This document shows, piece after piece, positions 1-9,942 of a DNA stretch of 53,083 nucleotides; the stretch's first letter is position 1, and each line of letters begins with the position of its first letter. A model generated the notes under the pieces. The model was not told the origin of the DNA. It did no database searches and saw only the letters and a program-made list of their open reading frames with translations. This DNA is from an uncultured Oleispira sp. (GTDB taxonomy: Bacteria; Pseudomonadota; Gammaproteobacteria; Pseudomonadales; Oceanobacteraceae): contig CAJVZR010000024.1 in the NCBI GenBank assembly GCA_913019965.1, positions 1 through 53,083 of the forward strand, read 5' to 3'. Made by a program: the position numbers and the translations under genes.

Positions 1-704
1 CTGCGACCAAAGATCATACCTAAGCGTAATCCGGCTAAACCGACTTTAGACAGTGTGCGCATGACTAATACGTTATCGAACTCTTCTAAAAAGTGCAGGT
101 GATTACGGCTGGAAAAAGGTAGATACGCTTCATCCATAATCACTAAGCCTTCACTGGCTTGAATAAGTTCACGTAGCTGAGATTCAGAATAAAGATTGGC
201 CGTTGGGTTGTTAGGCTGCGCTAAGAATATTAACTCTGGCTGTTGCTCAGTAATGCACTTCAACATGGCTGGCATGTCTAGCTCAAAATCAGCGGTTAAT
301 GGCACGCCAACATAATCGACACCACAAAAGGTAGCGATCATTTTATACATCACAAAGCCTGGCTCTGGCGCCATGATTTTCGCCCCTGGCTTGGCCACCA
401 GCATAGCGAGCAATTGGATGATTTCATCTGAGCCATTCCCTAGTAAACAATCAAATTGCTCAGGGACGTTCATCGCCTTGCGCAGGCCGTCTTTAACTTT
501 TGGCGCTTGCGGGTGTGGATAACGATTAATATCCGCTTGCTGTAATTTTTCTGCCCAGGCTTGCTTTAGTTCTGCCGACCATTGATACGGGTTTTCCATC
601 GCATCGAGTTTTACCATGCCACTGGCATCACCCACAGGGTAAGCCGATAGTGCACGAATTTCTGGGCGAACGAGGTTTTCAACCATTTGGGAAATTGATG
701 TCAT
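1..704 (-). CDS. hisC: Histidinol-phosphate aminotransferase, partial (3' end off window)
   Basis: PLP-dependent aminotransferase of histidine synthesis, converting imidazole-acetol phosphate and glutamate to histidinol phosphate. The frame starts at an ATG at 704 and runs off the left edge after about 234 codons. The fold-type I features are visible: a substrate-site ENPY near residue 37, PNNPT near 164, MDEAY near 190, and the PLP lysine K220 in RTLSKVGLAGLR. It lies downstream of hisD and hisG on the same strand, matching the hisG-hisD-hisC order of pseudomonads. Identity is firm from motifs plus context. HisC1 and HisC2 types cannot be separated here. The C-terminal third is not in the window. 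Confidence 0.93.
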   Translation of the reverse strand, partial: MTSISQMVENLVRPEIRALSAYPVGDASGMVKLDAMENPYQWSAELKQAWAEKLQQADINRYPHPQAPKVKDGLRKAMNVPEQFDCLLGNGSDEIIQLLAMLVAKPGAKIMAPEPGFVMYKMIATFCGVDYVGVPLTADFELDMPAMLKCITEQQPELIFLAQPNNPTANLYSESQLRELIQASEGLVIMDEAYLPFSSRNHLHFLEEFDNVLVMRTLSKVGLAGLRLGMIFGR

Positions 705-768
705 GGGAACTCTCTAAAGCAAATTCTGGTTTTAGGGCCTCCAAATAGAAACCCTCTTATAAACAAAA

Positions 769-816
769 AAGGCCAAGATCACTTATCTATTACATAGACA
801 AATAATGCTAGGCCTT
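769..816 (-). terminator. Possible terminator or attenuator between hisD and hisC
   Basis: On the minus strand AAGGCC (816-811) can pair with GGCCTT (774-769), and a smaller TCTAT/ATAGA stem can form inside the loop. The outer stem runs into a T-rich stretch continuing to about 765. The loop is long for a standard intrinsic terminator, so this is a weak call. It would reduce read-through from hisD into hisC. Confidence 0.35.
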
Positions 817-863
817 ATTAAATTCCGCACTCATAACGAATTACTAGAATGCGGTTAAATCAG

Positions 864-2171
864 TTACTGTTTTTTAATACGGTATTCAGCAGAACGTGCG
901 TGACCTTCTAGTTGCTCACCACGGGCTAGTACAGAAGCTATCTTGCCAAGCTCTGAAGCGCCTTCTGGCGAACACATAATCAAAGACGAACGCTTCTGGA
1001 AATCATATACACCTAATGGTGATGAGAAACGTGCGGTGCCCGACGTTGGTAATACGTGGTTTGGCCCTGCACAATAATCACCTAGCGCTTCTGAAGTATG
1101 ACGACCCATAAAGATCGCACCGGCGTGACGAATCTGCGGCAATAATGCCTGCGGATCTTCAACTGATAGTTCTAAGTGCTCTGGGGCAATGGTATTACTC
1201 ACAGCGCAAGCTTCGTCCATATCTTTTACTTTCACTAGCGCTGCACGAGCACTCAGTGAGGCACGAATAATATCTTTACGTGCCATAGTCGGTAATAGCT
1301 TCTCGATAGAGGCGTGTACCTGATCTAAAAAGTTTTGATCTGGGCTGATTAAAATTGCCTGTGCGTCTTCATCGTGCTCAGCTTGCGAGAACAAGTCCAT
1401 GGCGATCCAATCGGGATCAGTTTGGCCATCACACACCACTAAAATTTCAGACGGGCCAGCGATCATGTCGATGCCCACTGCACCAAATACTTGGCGCTTA
1501 GCGGTAGCCACAAAGATGTTACCTGGGCCAACGATCTTATCGACCTTAGGAACGGTCGCCGTACCATACGCTAATGCGGCAACGGCTTGTGCGCCACCGA
1601 CGGTAAATACTTTTGTTACGCCGGCAACGGCTGCAGCGGCTAATACCAGCTGGTTTAATTCGCCACCGGGTGTTGGCACTACCATGATGATTTCTTTAAC
1701 GCCGGCAACGTGTGCAGGAATGGCGTTCATCAATACAGAAGAGGGGTACGCGGCTTTACCACCGGGTACATAAATACCTACGCGATCTAGCGGGGTTACT
1801 TTTTGGCCCAATAGCGTGCCATCGTCTTCGGTATACTGCCAAGAATCTTGTTTTTGCTTATCGTGATATTTGCGTACACGATCGGCAGCGGCTAATAGCG
1901 CTGAACGTTGATCAGTTGGCAGGGTATTCAGTGCATCTTCAAGCTGGTCTTGAGTCAGTTCTAACTGATCCATACCTTCAACATGCAAGTGATCAAAACG
2001 ATTGCTGTATTCTACTACCGCGGCATCACCACGTGTTTTCACATCGGCAAGGATGTCGGTTACGATTTGCTGAACTTGATGATCAGAAACCGATTCCCAA
2101 GCTAGTAGTGTTTCTAGCTCAGAATCAAAATTGTTTTCACTGGTATCTAAACGACGAATTTCAATAGTCAT
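864..2171 (-). CDS. hisD: Histidinol dehydrogenase
   Basis: Catalyses the last two steps of histidine synthesis, oxidising L-histidinol to L-histidine with NAD+. The 435-residue length is normal for the family. Visible signatures are the zinc-site SQAEHD (Q263, H266), AGPSEILV near 238, and the catalytic pair E331-H332 in IAPEHLEL. The C-terminal [13 protein letters not shown] segment is also intact. It sits between hisG and hisC on the same strand. The 58-base gap to hisG contains short repeats of a cttacttncgcactta type but no clear terminator, so co-transcription with hisG is likely. Confidence 0.97.
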   Translation of the reverse strand: MTIEIRRLDTSENNFDSELETLLAWESVSDHQVQQIVTDILADVKTRGDAAVVEYSNRFDHLHVEGMDQLELTQDQLEDALNTLPTDQRSALLAAADRVRKYHDKQKQDSWQYTEDDGTLLGQKVTPLDRVGIYVPGGKAAYPSSVLMNAIPAHVAGVKEIIMVVPTPGGELNQLVLAAAAVAGVTKVFTVGGAQAVAALAYGTATVPKVDKIVGPGNIFVATAKRQVFGAVGIDMIAGPSEILVVCDGQTDPDWIAMDLFSQAEHDEDAQAILISPDQNFLDQVHASIEKLLPTMARKDIIRASLSARAALVKVKDMDEACAVSNTIAPEHLELSVEDPQALLPQIRHAGAIFMGRHTSEALGDYCAGPNHVLPTSGTARFSSPLGVYDFQKRSSLIMCSPEGASELGKIASVLARGEQLEGHARSAEYRIKKQ

Positions 2172-2229
2172 TCTATCTTCCCTCTATGCTTCTTACTTAC
2201 GCACTTACTTTCGCACTTATGATTCGCAC

Positions 2230-2892
2230 TTACTTTTGTGCTTGCTTGCGCTTCTCTTCTTGGCGATCTACCGCGGCTGACATCTGGTCAATAATTGGCT
2301 GGATCTGAGCGTGCTTAACTTTCATTGCCGCTTTACCGGCTACTAAACGAGAGCTGATATACGCCATGTGGTCACGAGGCTCTAGGCCATTGGCTACAAG
2401 AGTTTTACCTGTGTCCACAATATCCACAATCACATCGGCTAGGCCAACGATTGGGGCTAATTCCATACCACCGTATAACTTGATGATATCGATCTGACGA
2501 CCTTGTTCGGCGAAATAGCGCTTAGTTACATCGACAAACTTAGTCGCAACTTTTAAGCGGCCTTCTGGCAATACGGCACCTTTCAAGGTGGCCGTCATTA
2601 AGCGACAAGTAGCGATTTTAAGATCAAGAGGTTCATATAGGTTTTCACTATTGAATTCCATTAGAACATCTTTACCAGAAATACCCAGATCGGCTGCACC
2701 GTACTCAACGTACGTCGGAACATCAGCTGCTCGTATAACAAGCAGCTTAATATGATCATGGTTGGTATCGAAAATCAGTTTACGACTTTTACTAATGTCC
2801 TCTGCTGGATGGATGTTCGCCTCGGCTAATAAAGGCAAGGTGTCATCCAAAATGCGGCCTTTTGATAAGGCAATCGTGAGAGGCTGTGTCAT
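2230..2892 (-). CDS. hisG: ATP phosphoribosyltransferase, short form
   Basis: First enzyme of histidine synthesis, condensing ATP and PRPP. At 220 residues it is the short (HisG-S) type, which lacks the C-terminal histidine-binding regulatory domain of the roughly 300-residue E. coli form. In known organisms the short form works with HisZ, a HisRS-like regulatory subunit. No hisZ lies in this window, so one is expected elsewhere. The N-terminus ([17 protein letters not shown]) and the [15 protein letters not shown] segment are typical. It lies upstream of hisD and downstream of murA, as in Pseudomonas. Confidence 0.96.
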   Translation of the reverse strand: MTQPLTIALSKGRILDDTLPLLAEANIHPAEDISKSRKLIFDTNHDHIKLLVIRAADVPTYVEYGAADLGISGKDVLMEFNSENLYEPLDLKIATCRLMTATLKGAVLPEGRLKVATKFVDVTKRYFAEQGRQIDIIKLYGGMELAPIVGLADVIVDIVDTGKTLVANGLEPRDHMAYISSRLVAGKAAMKVKHAQIQPIIDQMSAAVDRQEEKRKQAQK

Positions 2893-3065
2893 AACGTTTT
2901 CAATCTTCTTTAAATGTTCTAATAAATAGTTTAATGATGAAAACCATTATTGAGTGTTTGTGTAGCAAATGTGCGAGGCATGGAAGCCGAACCCAAGGCT
3001 ACAAGGAAGTATTTACGCCGTTTTGTGGAATAAATACTCACTCATGGTTTTAATCAGCAATAAAA
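2893..3065. other. Structured intergenic segment between murA and hisG
   Basis: About 170 bases without a reading frame. It has two inverted repeats: GTATTTA/TAAATAC around 3016-3045, and AGCC/GGCT around 2983-3000. The composition differs somewhat from the flanks. It could be a copy of an intergenic repeat or an RNA processing element. No second copy was found by eye in the window. Confidence 0.3.
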
Positions 3066-4340
<1,275 letters not shown>

Positions 4341-4382
4341 TTATCTTTATAAATAGGTGTTTATTATTCTAATTTGGTTGGA

Positions 4383-4610
4383 CTAGTTTTTTTCAGCGGG
4401 TGTCAAAGCGCTGATCTTAACGGCGTGTACTGTGCCGCCAGTAATTAATTCGGTTAATGGCTTGTATACCATCTGCTGTCGCTTCACTGCTGACTTACCT
4501 TCAAAAGCGTCGCTCACAACTTGAATTTCATTGTGGTAGCCTTCTTGAATGGTGATTTCACTTCCTGGAAATTCTTTTTCTAATAATGCTTGGATATCAG
4601 CAGAAGACAT
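4383..4610 (-). CDS. ibaG: BolA-family protein IbaG
   Basis: Small (75-residue) BolA-fold protein. The family partners with monothiol glutaredoxin in iron-sulfur cluster handling, and IbaG itself is linked to acid stress. Family features are the FEGKSAVKRQQMVYKPL segment and the C-terminal VHAVKI histidine, which is a cluster ligand in characterised complexes. Position beside mla and murA identifies it as IbaG (YrbA) rather than BolA proper. It is separated from mlaB by about 114 bases that include a strong hairpin. Confidence 0.93.
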   Translation of the reverse strand: MSSADIQALLEKEFPGSEITIQEGYHNEIQVVSDAFEGKSAVKRQQMVYKPLTELITGGTVHAVKISALTPAEKN

Positions 4611-4707
4611 AAGGCACTCTCATCTTGATACAAAAGGCGTAATGATAGCTGATTTATGAGGTAAGACGAAGTATGTTCTTCACAGACTTGCGAGGAAATC
4701 TCAGTAT

Positions 4708-4738
4708 TTAACCTGATTAGTGGGCTAATTCAGGTTAA
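4708..4738 (-). repeat. Hairpin at the end of the mla operon
   Basis: A near-perfect inverted repeat of 13-14 bases per arm, TTAACCTGATTAG against CTAATTCAGGTTAA, with a four-base loop. It overlaps the last codons and stop of mlaB. There is no long T-run after it on the minus strand, so it may act as an mRNA-stabilising or processing hairpin rather than a strict intrinsic terminator. Confidence 0.6.
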
Positions 4739-5045
4739 ATACATCAGTCAAGCCACTGAACTCGATGACTTGACGCATTTTCTGCGGCACATTCAAGAAT
4801 TCAATGGTTTTATTTTTTCGCTGACCATAGCGTAACCAATCGAGCAAAAGAGCGATGCCAACGCTGCTAGAGTGGTTCACTTCAGCCAGATCAACCTGCC
4901 AGCCACTTTCCGATTTGGCAATCAATCGGCGTCCTTGCTCCAGCAACACCTTGCCCGCGAGACGATCAAGTCGACCCGATAACTGGGCAAACTGAGGGCT
5001 GGTCGCGACTAATTTTGCATTCATCACAGCGGTATTCGTACTCAT
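4725..5045 (-). CDS. mlaB: STAS-domain protein MlaB
   Basis: Cytoplasmic STAS-domain subunit of the Mla phospholipid ABC transporter. MlaB binds the MlaF ATPase and is needed for its assembly and activity. The 106-residue protein shows the STAS core VDLAEVNHSSSVGIALLLDW, with the conserved serine and threonine region near residues 58-62. It starts 11 bases after the mlaD stop. In E. coli and Pseudomonas mlaC sits between mlaD and mlaB. Here there is no room for it. Confidence 0.9.
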   Translation of the reverse strand: MSTNTAVMNAKLVATSPQFAQLSGRLDRLAGKVLLEQGRRLIAKSESGWQVDLAEVNHSSSVGIALLLDWLRYGQRKNKTIEFLNVPQKMRQVIEFSGLTDVFNLN

Positions 5046-5056
5046 AATAAAGCGCC

Positions 5057-5515
5057 CTATTCTTCAGCTTTATTAAATAAGAACTGACCAATCAATTCTT
5101 CTAGTACTAGCGCAGATTGAGTATCTTCAATCACCCCACCTTCTTCTAGGTATTCGTCATCAGCCCCTACGGTTAAGCCGATGTACTTTTCACCTAATAG
5201 ACCCGCGGTTAAAATAGCTGCGGAAGTATCGGTTGTTAGAGTCGACATGCCACTCGTAATTTCCATCTCAACCACCGCAACATAATCTTCGGTATCTAGA
5301 TACACATTGGTCACTCGACCAATCGTCACTCCAGACATAGAGACTTTTGCGCGCTCGGTTAGACCGCCTAAGTTCTCAAAATACGCTTTAATAGTATATT
5401 TATCCCCAACCTCTGAGGTTGAAATACCGCTCACTCGCAGTGCCATTAAAACCAGAGCAATAATACCCATGACCATAAAGGCACCCACTGCCAATTCCAT
5501 TAAACGTGTACGCAT
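5057..5515 (-). CDS. mlaD: MCE-domain lipid-transport protein MlaD
   Basis: Inner-membrane anchored MCE protein that forms a hexameric ring on the MlaFEDB complex and passes phospholipids across the periplasmic face. The 152 residues comprise one N-terminal transmembrane segment (about 8-26) and a single MCE domain (about 38-115) with the typical YFENLGGLTERAKVSMSGVTIG sequence start (only part quoted here is diagnostic: GLTERAKVSMSGV). Length matches MlaD of E. coli less a shorter tail. It follows mlaE by two bases, so it is translationally linked. Confidence 0.95.
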   Translation of the reverse strand: MRTRLMELAVGAFMVMGIIALVLMALRVSGISTSEVGDKYTIKAYFENLGGLTERAKVSMSGVTIGRVTNVYLDTEDYVAVVEMEITSGMSTLTTDTSAAILTAGLLGEKYIGLTVGADDEYLEEGGVIEDTQSALVLEELIGQFLFNKAEE

Positions 5516-5517
5516 TT

Positions 5518-6321
5518 TTATATACTCCCCAACATGATGGCAGTTAAAACAAAGTCTAGACCTAATACCGCTAATGATGCGACCACCACAGTTTGTGTTG
5601 TCGCTTTACTGATTCCTTCGGATGTGGGCATGGAATCAAAACCCTGATAGACCGCAATCCAAGTAACAACCAAGCCAAATACCAACGACTTAATCAACCC
5701 TTTAATCACATCATCATAAAATTCTACCGAGGCCTGCATATTGCCCCAATAAGCGCCTTCATCAACCCCTAGCATATTGATGCCGACATAAGCGCCACCC
5801 CAGATTCCCACTAGGCTGAACAGCAAGGCCAATATAGGCATAGCAATAAAACCCGCCCATAAGCGCGGAGTGATAATACGTTTGAGAGGATCAACCCCCA
5901 TCATTTCCATGGCAGAAATCTGCTCAGTGGCTTTCATCAAACCAATTTCTGCCGTTAAAGCCGAACCTGCACGACCGGCAAATAATAAAGCCGTCACAAC
6001 AGGCCCTAGCTCACGCAATAAGGTCAGAGATACCATGGTGCCTAATGCGGCTTCGGAGCCAAAATCCGATAAAATGGTATAGCCCTGTAAGCCCAGTACC
6101 ATGCCGACGAAAAAGCCCGCCACTAAGATGATGGACAGCGAACGCACACCAATAGAGTAAATTTGCTTAATAAGATCTTTAAAGCCTGCACTGCCTGGGC
6201 CACCCCAAGGAATTGAAGCGAATAGAAAAACTCCGGCGCGCCCTAAAGCTTGCAGTCGCTCCAGGCCAAATTGACCGAGCTTTTGAATTTGGTTTAGCAA
6301 CTTATCAATGATTCCTTCCAT
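5518..6321 (-). CDS. mlaE: Phospholipid ABC transporter permease MlaE
   Basis: Inner-membrane permease of the Mla system, which maintains outer-membrane lipid asymmetry. The 267-residue length fits MlaE (about 260). Multiple hydrophobic segments are evident, and the family-defining RELGPVVTALLFAGRAGSA segment and the EQISAMEMMGVDPLKRI coupling helix region are present. It is one base from mlaF and two bases from mlaD, in a tight operon read on the minus strand. Confidence 0.96.
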   Translation of the reverse strand: MEGIIDKLLNQIQKLGQFGLERLQALGRAGVFLFASIPWGGPGSAGFKDLIKQIYSIGVRSLSIILVAGFFVGMVLGLQGYTILSDFGSEAALGTMVSLTLLRELGPVVTALLFAGRAGSALTAEIGLMKATEQISAMEMMGVDPLKRIITPRLWAGFIAMPILALLFSLVGIWGGAYVGINMLGVDEGAYWGNMQASVEFYDDVIKGLIKSLVFGLVVTWIAVYQGFDSMPTSEGISKATTQTVVVASLAVLGLDFVLTAIMLGSI

Positions 6322-6322
6322 A

Positions 6323-7135
6323 CTATTTCACTCGCTTAAACAAATCAGCGCTGAAATCATCAGCAGGAAAGTGAAAAGGCACAGGACCGTCGGGCTTGCC
6401 TTGCATAAATTGGCGCACTTGCTCAGAACCGCTATTAATCAAGTTCTCTGGAGAATCAAAACCAATCACCTTGCCATCGGATAAGAGACACACATAATCA
6501 GCAATAGAGCAGGCTTCTTCCACATCGTGGGTGACCAAAATACTGGTCAGCCCTAACGCATCGTTTAAACTTTTAATCAGTTTAACCGTAACGCTTAAAG
6601 AAATCGGATCAAGGCCGGTAAAAGGCTCATCGTAGAGCATCATCTCAGGATCTAAGGCAATCGTTCGTGCCAAAGCGACACGACGCGCCATGCCGCCAGA
6701 AAGTTCCGCAGGCATTAAACGACGAGCACCACGCAATCCCACCGCTTCTAACTTCATCAAGACTAAGTCTCGAATCATAGATTCAGGTAGATCAGTATGC
6801 ACACGTATAGGAAACGCCACATTATCGAAAACCGAGAGATCGGTGAATAATGCGCCGGATTGAAAGAGCATGCCCATGGATTGCTTACGCAATTCAAATA
6901 GCTGGGCGCGCTTTAAAGTCGGGACATTATGGCCGTCTACTTTAATCGTGCCTTTATCTGGCAATAACTGCCCACCGATCAAGCGCAACAAGGTGGTTTT
7001 ACCGGTACCACTTGGACCCATGATCGCCGTCACTTTTCCGCGCGGTATATCAAGATCGATATCGTTGTAAATCAAGCGATTACCGCGACTAAACGACATC
7101 CCTCGAATTGATACAAAAGCTTCTTCGTTGGACAT
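6323..7135 (-). CDS. mlaF: Phospholipid ABC transporter ATPase MlaF
   Basis: ATPase of the Mla lipid transporter. Walker A GPSGTGKTT lies at residues 40-48, the ABC signature is LSGGMARR, and Walker B is MMLYDEPFTGLDP. The 270-residue length is normal. The SGGMARRVALAR signature form is characteristic of MlaF/Ttg2A-type ATPases. It is the first gene of the minus-strand mla operon and is divergent from yrbG, with about 200 bases between the two starts that must hold both promoters. I could not assign promoter boxes there with confidence. Confidence 0.97.
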   Translation of the reverse strand: MSNEEAFVSIRGMSFSRGNRLIYNDIDLDIPRGKVTAIMGPSGTGKTTLLRLIGGQLLPDKGTIKVDGHNVPTLKRAQLFELRKQSMGMLFQSGALFTDLSVFDNVAFPIRVHTDLPESMIRDLVLMKLEAVGLRGARRLMPAELSGGMARRVALARTIALDPEMMLYDEPFTGLDPISLSVTVKLIKSLNDALGLTSILVTHDVEEACSIADYVCLLSDGKVIGFDSPENLINSGSEQVRQFMQGKPDGPVPFHFPADDFSADLFKRVK

Positions 7136-7339
7136 TCAGTGTCCCTTACTTATTAGCACGTAGTGAGAGTGGGTAATGATAAAGCATTCATTCCTGTCAC
7201 AGCATAGCGGAATGTAAAACAAGAACCAAATACAAGCTAACCCAAAATCTTCACAAGAACTATACGTTCTAATGGAACAAGCCATACCGACAAGTAAAAT
7301 TTACAGGTACAATGGCGCACTTTTTCTTGAGGCCGAACC

Positions 7340-8314
7340 ATGACCCTTACCGCTCTTACCCCTGCCATTGCTGCGCTGATCGCAGGTTTAATTATTCTAG
7401 TTTGGAGCGCCGACCGCTTTGTATTAGGGGCAGCTGCGACTGCGCGCATTATGGGCATCTCTCCTCTGGTGATCGGCTTAACGATTGTATCTCTAGGTAC
7501 TTCGGCACCCGAGATGTTCGTTTCTACTATGGCTGCCCTCGATGGTTCTGGCGGTTTAGCTGTGGGTAATGCCATTGGCTCCAATATCGCCAACATTGCA
7601 CTCGTACTGGGTGTGACGGCTTTAGTCGCCGCGATACCACTGCAAAAGAAACTGATTAAAAAAGAAATCCCGTTATTACTATTAGTGACCATCATCGCAG
7701 GCCTAGTATTAGCCGATTTAAAACTGGATTTATTTGATGCCGTTATATTAATCGTCGCCCTTGTCGTCGCCATCTATCTATTATTCCAACAAACCAGTGA
7801 TTCTGGGGAAGCGATCATCGATGAAGACGAACAAGCTGAAATTGATGCGATGCCAACTAAAAATGCCATTTTTTGGTTAGTTGCGGGGTTAGCCGCGTTA
7901 ATGATCAGTTCAAAAATGCTGGTCTGGGGCGCAACCTCGATTGCTCAAGCGTTTGGCATTAGCGACCTCGTTATCGGCTTAACCATTGTTGCGATTGGTA
8001 CTAGCCTACCGGAATTAGCCGCTTCTGTTGCTAGCGCCCTAAAAGGCCACCATGATATCGCCATCGGTAATATTATTGGCTCAAATATTTTCAACTTACT
8101 GGCCGTATTGCCAATTCCAGGCCTGATCGCGCCACTGGTTATTGATAGCGTAGTGATTGAACGTGATTATATGACCATGCTCGGCCTAACCATCGGCCTG
8201 ATTGCGATTATTGCCTTAAGCTTCCGTCGCGGTTCGATTCCACGCTTTACGGGGGTCATTTTATTAGCAGCTTATATTGCTTATATGGCCCTGCTTTATG
8301 TTCAGAGCGTATAA
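7340..8314 (+). CDS. yrbG: Calcium/sodium antiporter family protein YrbG
   Basis: Inner-membrane cation exchanger of the CaCA superfamily. Two inverted alpha repeats are visible: LTIVSLGTSAPEMFVS near residue 50 and LTIVAIGTSLPELAAS near 217, each followed by a GNxIGSNI segment that lines the ion site. An acidic cytoplasmic loop (about 155-172) separates the halves. The 324-residue length matches E. coli YrbG. It stands at the start of the plus-strand kdsD-lpt-rpoN run, as in many gammaproteobacteria. The transported ion is not proven for this subfamily. Confidence 0.93.
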   Translation: MTLTALTPAIAALIAGLIILVWSADRFVLGAAATARIMGISPLVIGLTIVSLGTSAPEMFVSTMAALDGSGGLAVGNAIGSNIANIALVLGVTALVAAIPLQKKLIKKEIPLLLLVTIIAGLVLADLKLDLFDAVILIVALVVAIYLLFQQTSDSGEAIIDEDEQAEIDAMPTKNAIFWLVAGLAALMISSKMLVWGATSIAQAFGISDLVIGLTIVAIGTSLPELAASVASALKGHHDIAIGNIIGSNIFNLLAVLPIPGLIAPLVIDSVVIERDYMTMLGLTIGLIAIIALSFRRGSIPRFTGVILLAAYIAYMALLYVQSV

Positions 8315-8412
8315 CTACTTAACTAAACAAAGGCATTCATATAAAGTGCCCTTATAGAACTATTTAAATCTCTACTCTTTACATTAGACATATTGCATTA
8401 GAAATAATTATT

Positions 8413-9384
8413 ATGAACAAAGACTTCGATTTTAGCGCTTCGGGCATTCGCACCATCCAAATTGAACAAGAAGCCATCGCCAATTTAAAAAACCGCATCA
8501 ATGATGATTTCATAGCTGCCTGTAAATACATGCTTGCCTGTGAAGGTCGTATTGTTATTACCGGTATGGGCAAATCAGGTCATATCGGTAAAAAAATCGC
8601 AGCGACCCTCGCCAGTACTGGCACGCCAGCATTCTTCGTACACCCAGGTGAAGCAAGCCATGGTGACATGGGGATGATCACCAAGAACGATGTGGTGATC
8701 GCGATGTCAAACTCCGGTGAGACCGGTGAAGTGACAAGCTTATTACCCTTATTAAAGCGCCTTCAGATTCCTGTCATCAGCATGACGGGCAAACCAGGCT
8801 CAACCTTAGCTTTAGGTGGCCACTGTCACCTTGATATCAGTGTTGAAGAAGAAGCATGTCCACTAGACTTGGCCCCAACGTCTAGTACAACCGCTACTCT
8901 AGTTATGGGTGATGCCTTAGCGATTGCTCTGTTAGAAGCTCGTGGTTTTACTGCTGAAGAATTTGCCTTCTCGCACCCAGGGGGCAGCTTAGGCCGCCGC
9001 CTATTGCTAAAAGTTGAAACGTTAATGCACTCAGGCGATGCAATGCCGAGAGTATTACCAACAACACCGTTAGCAGAAGCCCTGATGATTGTGACCTCTA
9101 AAGGTCTAGGCATGACAACAGTGATTGATGAACAAGGCCAGTTGCAAGGGGTATTCACCGATGGTGATTTACGTCGTGCGATCGATAGTGGCACTGATAT
9201 TCATCACAGTGAAATTGCCAGCTTAATGACAGTAGGTGGTAAAACAACCAACCCCGATTTATTAGCCGCTGAAGCATTAACCGTGATGGAAGATAATCAA
9301 ATCAATGCCCTAGTCGCGATTAAAGATGGCCTCCCTGTTGGGGTTATTACTATGCATGACATGCTGAAAGCAGGTGTGATCTAA
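8413..9384 (+). CDS. kdsD: Arabinose-5-phosphate isomerase
   Basis: Converts ribulose 5-phosphate to arabinose 5-phosphate, the first step toward Kdo for LPS. The 323 residues contain an N-terminal SIS sugar-isomerase domain (about 40-175, with GMGKSGHIGKKIAATLAS and SNSGETGEV) and two CBS domains (about 205-320). The SHPGGSLGRRLL segment is typical of KdsD. Its stop codon directly abuts the lptC start. In most relatives kdsC, for Kdo-8-phosphate phosphatase, sits between the two. It is absent here. Confidence 0.96.
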   Translation: MNKDFDFSASGIRTIQIEQEAIANLKNRINDDFIAACKYMLACEGRIVITGMGKSGHIGKKIAATLASTGTPAFFVHPGEASHGDMGMITKNDVVIAMSNSGETGEVTSLLPLLKRLQIPVISMTGKPGSTLALGGHCHLDISVEEEACPLDLAPTSSTTATLVMGDALAIALLEARGFTAEEFAFSHPGGSLGRRLLLKVETLMHSGDAMPRVLPTTPLAEALMIVTSKGLGMTTVIDEQGQLQGVFTDGDLRRAIDSGTDIHHSEIASLMTVGGKTTNPDLLAAEALTVMEDNQINALVAIKDGLPVGVITMHDMLKAGVI

Positions 9385-9942
9385 ATGCTGCGTAAGCGCT
9401 TTCTATTATTATTTATTGCGGCGGCGGTCGGTATCGGCCTGTTATGGATCGAAGACTATACGACCCAAAGCACCCAAGAAGATAATGAAAGCGTATCATT
9501 GCTTCCAGATTATTATGGCGAAGGATTACGCAATCGCACCTTCAATGAAAACGGTCAATTTGAACGCCAGTTTAATGCCCGCCGTTCCGTTCACTACCCT
9601 GCCCAAAACCTGACTGAATTTAGCCAGCCCAAAGTCAAAACCGTTGACGATGATGGCGATACTTGGTTGATTCAATCCTTGTCGGGGATACATTACGAAA
9701 AAGACCAGACTCTGGTACTCAAACAAGATGTGCAACTAGCACCCTCCAAAGAAAATGCGTCCAATGTGATCATTCGTACCAGTGAATTAACCTTATTTAA
9801 TAAGTCTAGAATTGCTAAAACGGATAAGCCGGTCGAAGTTATCAGCCTCAATGGCCGTATCGATGCTATTGGTATGGTAGTGAAGCTTGATCAACAACGC
9901 GTAGAATTTTTATCACAGGTAAGAGCGAAATATGTACCTTAA
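9385..9942 (+). CDS. lptC: LPS export protein LptC
   Basis: Bitopic inner-membrane protein that takes LPS from LptB2FG and hands it to LptA. It has one N-terminal transmembrane segment (about 5-21) and a periplasmic LptC beta-jellyroll domain of about 160 residues, 185 in total. Sequence identity within this family is low, so the call relies on length, the membrane anchor, the LPDYYGEGLRNRTFNENG region and position directly before lptA. It overlaps lptA by 11 bases. Confidence 0.92.
   Translation: MLRKRFLLLFIAAAVGIGLLWIEDYTTQSTQEDNESVSLLPDYYGEGLRNRTFNENGQFERQFNARRSVHYPAQNLTEFSQPKVKTVDDDGDTWLIQSLSGIHYEKDQTLVLKQDVQLAPSKENASNVIIRTSELTLFNKSRIAKTDKPVEVISLNGRIDAIGMVVKLDQQRVEFLSQVRAKYVP

Noticed and set aside
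1399..1773. Plus-strand open frame opposite hisD
   Set aside because: It lies fully inside hisD on the other strand, has no ribosome site or family pattern, and reflects the codon use of the real gene.
7237..7773. 178-residue minus-strand frame over the yrbG start
   Set aside because: It overlaps the well-supported yrbG gene and has Ala/Thr-rich shadow composition without motifs.
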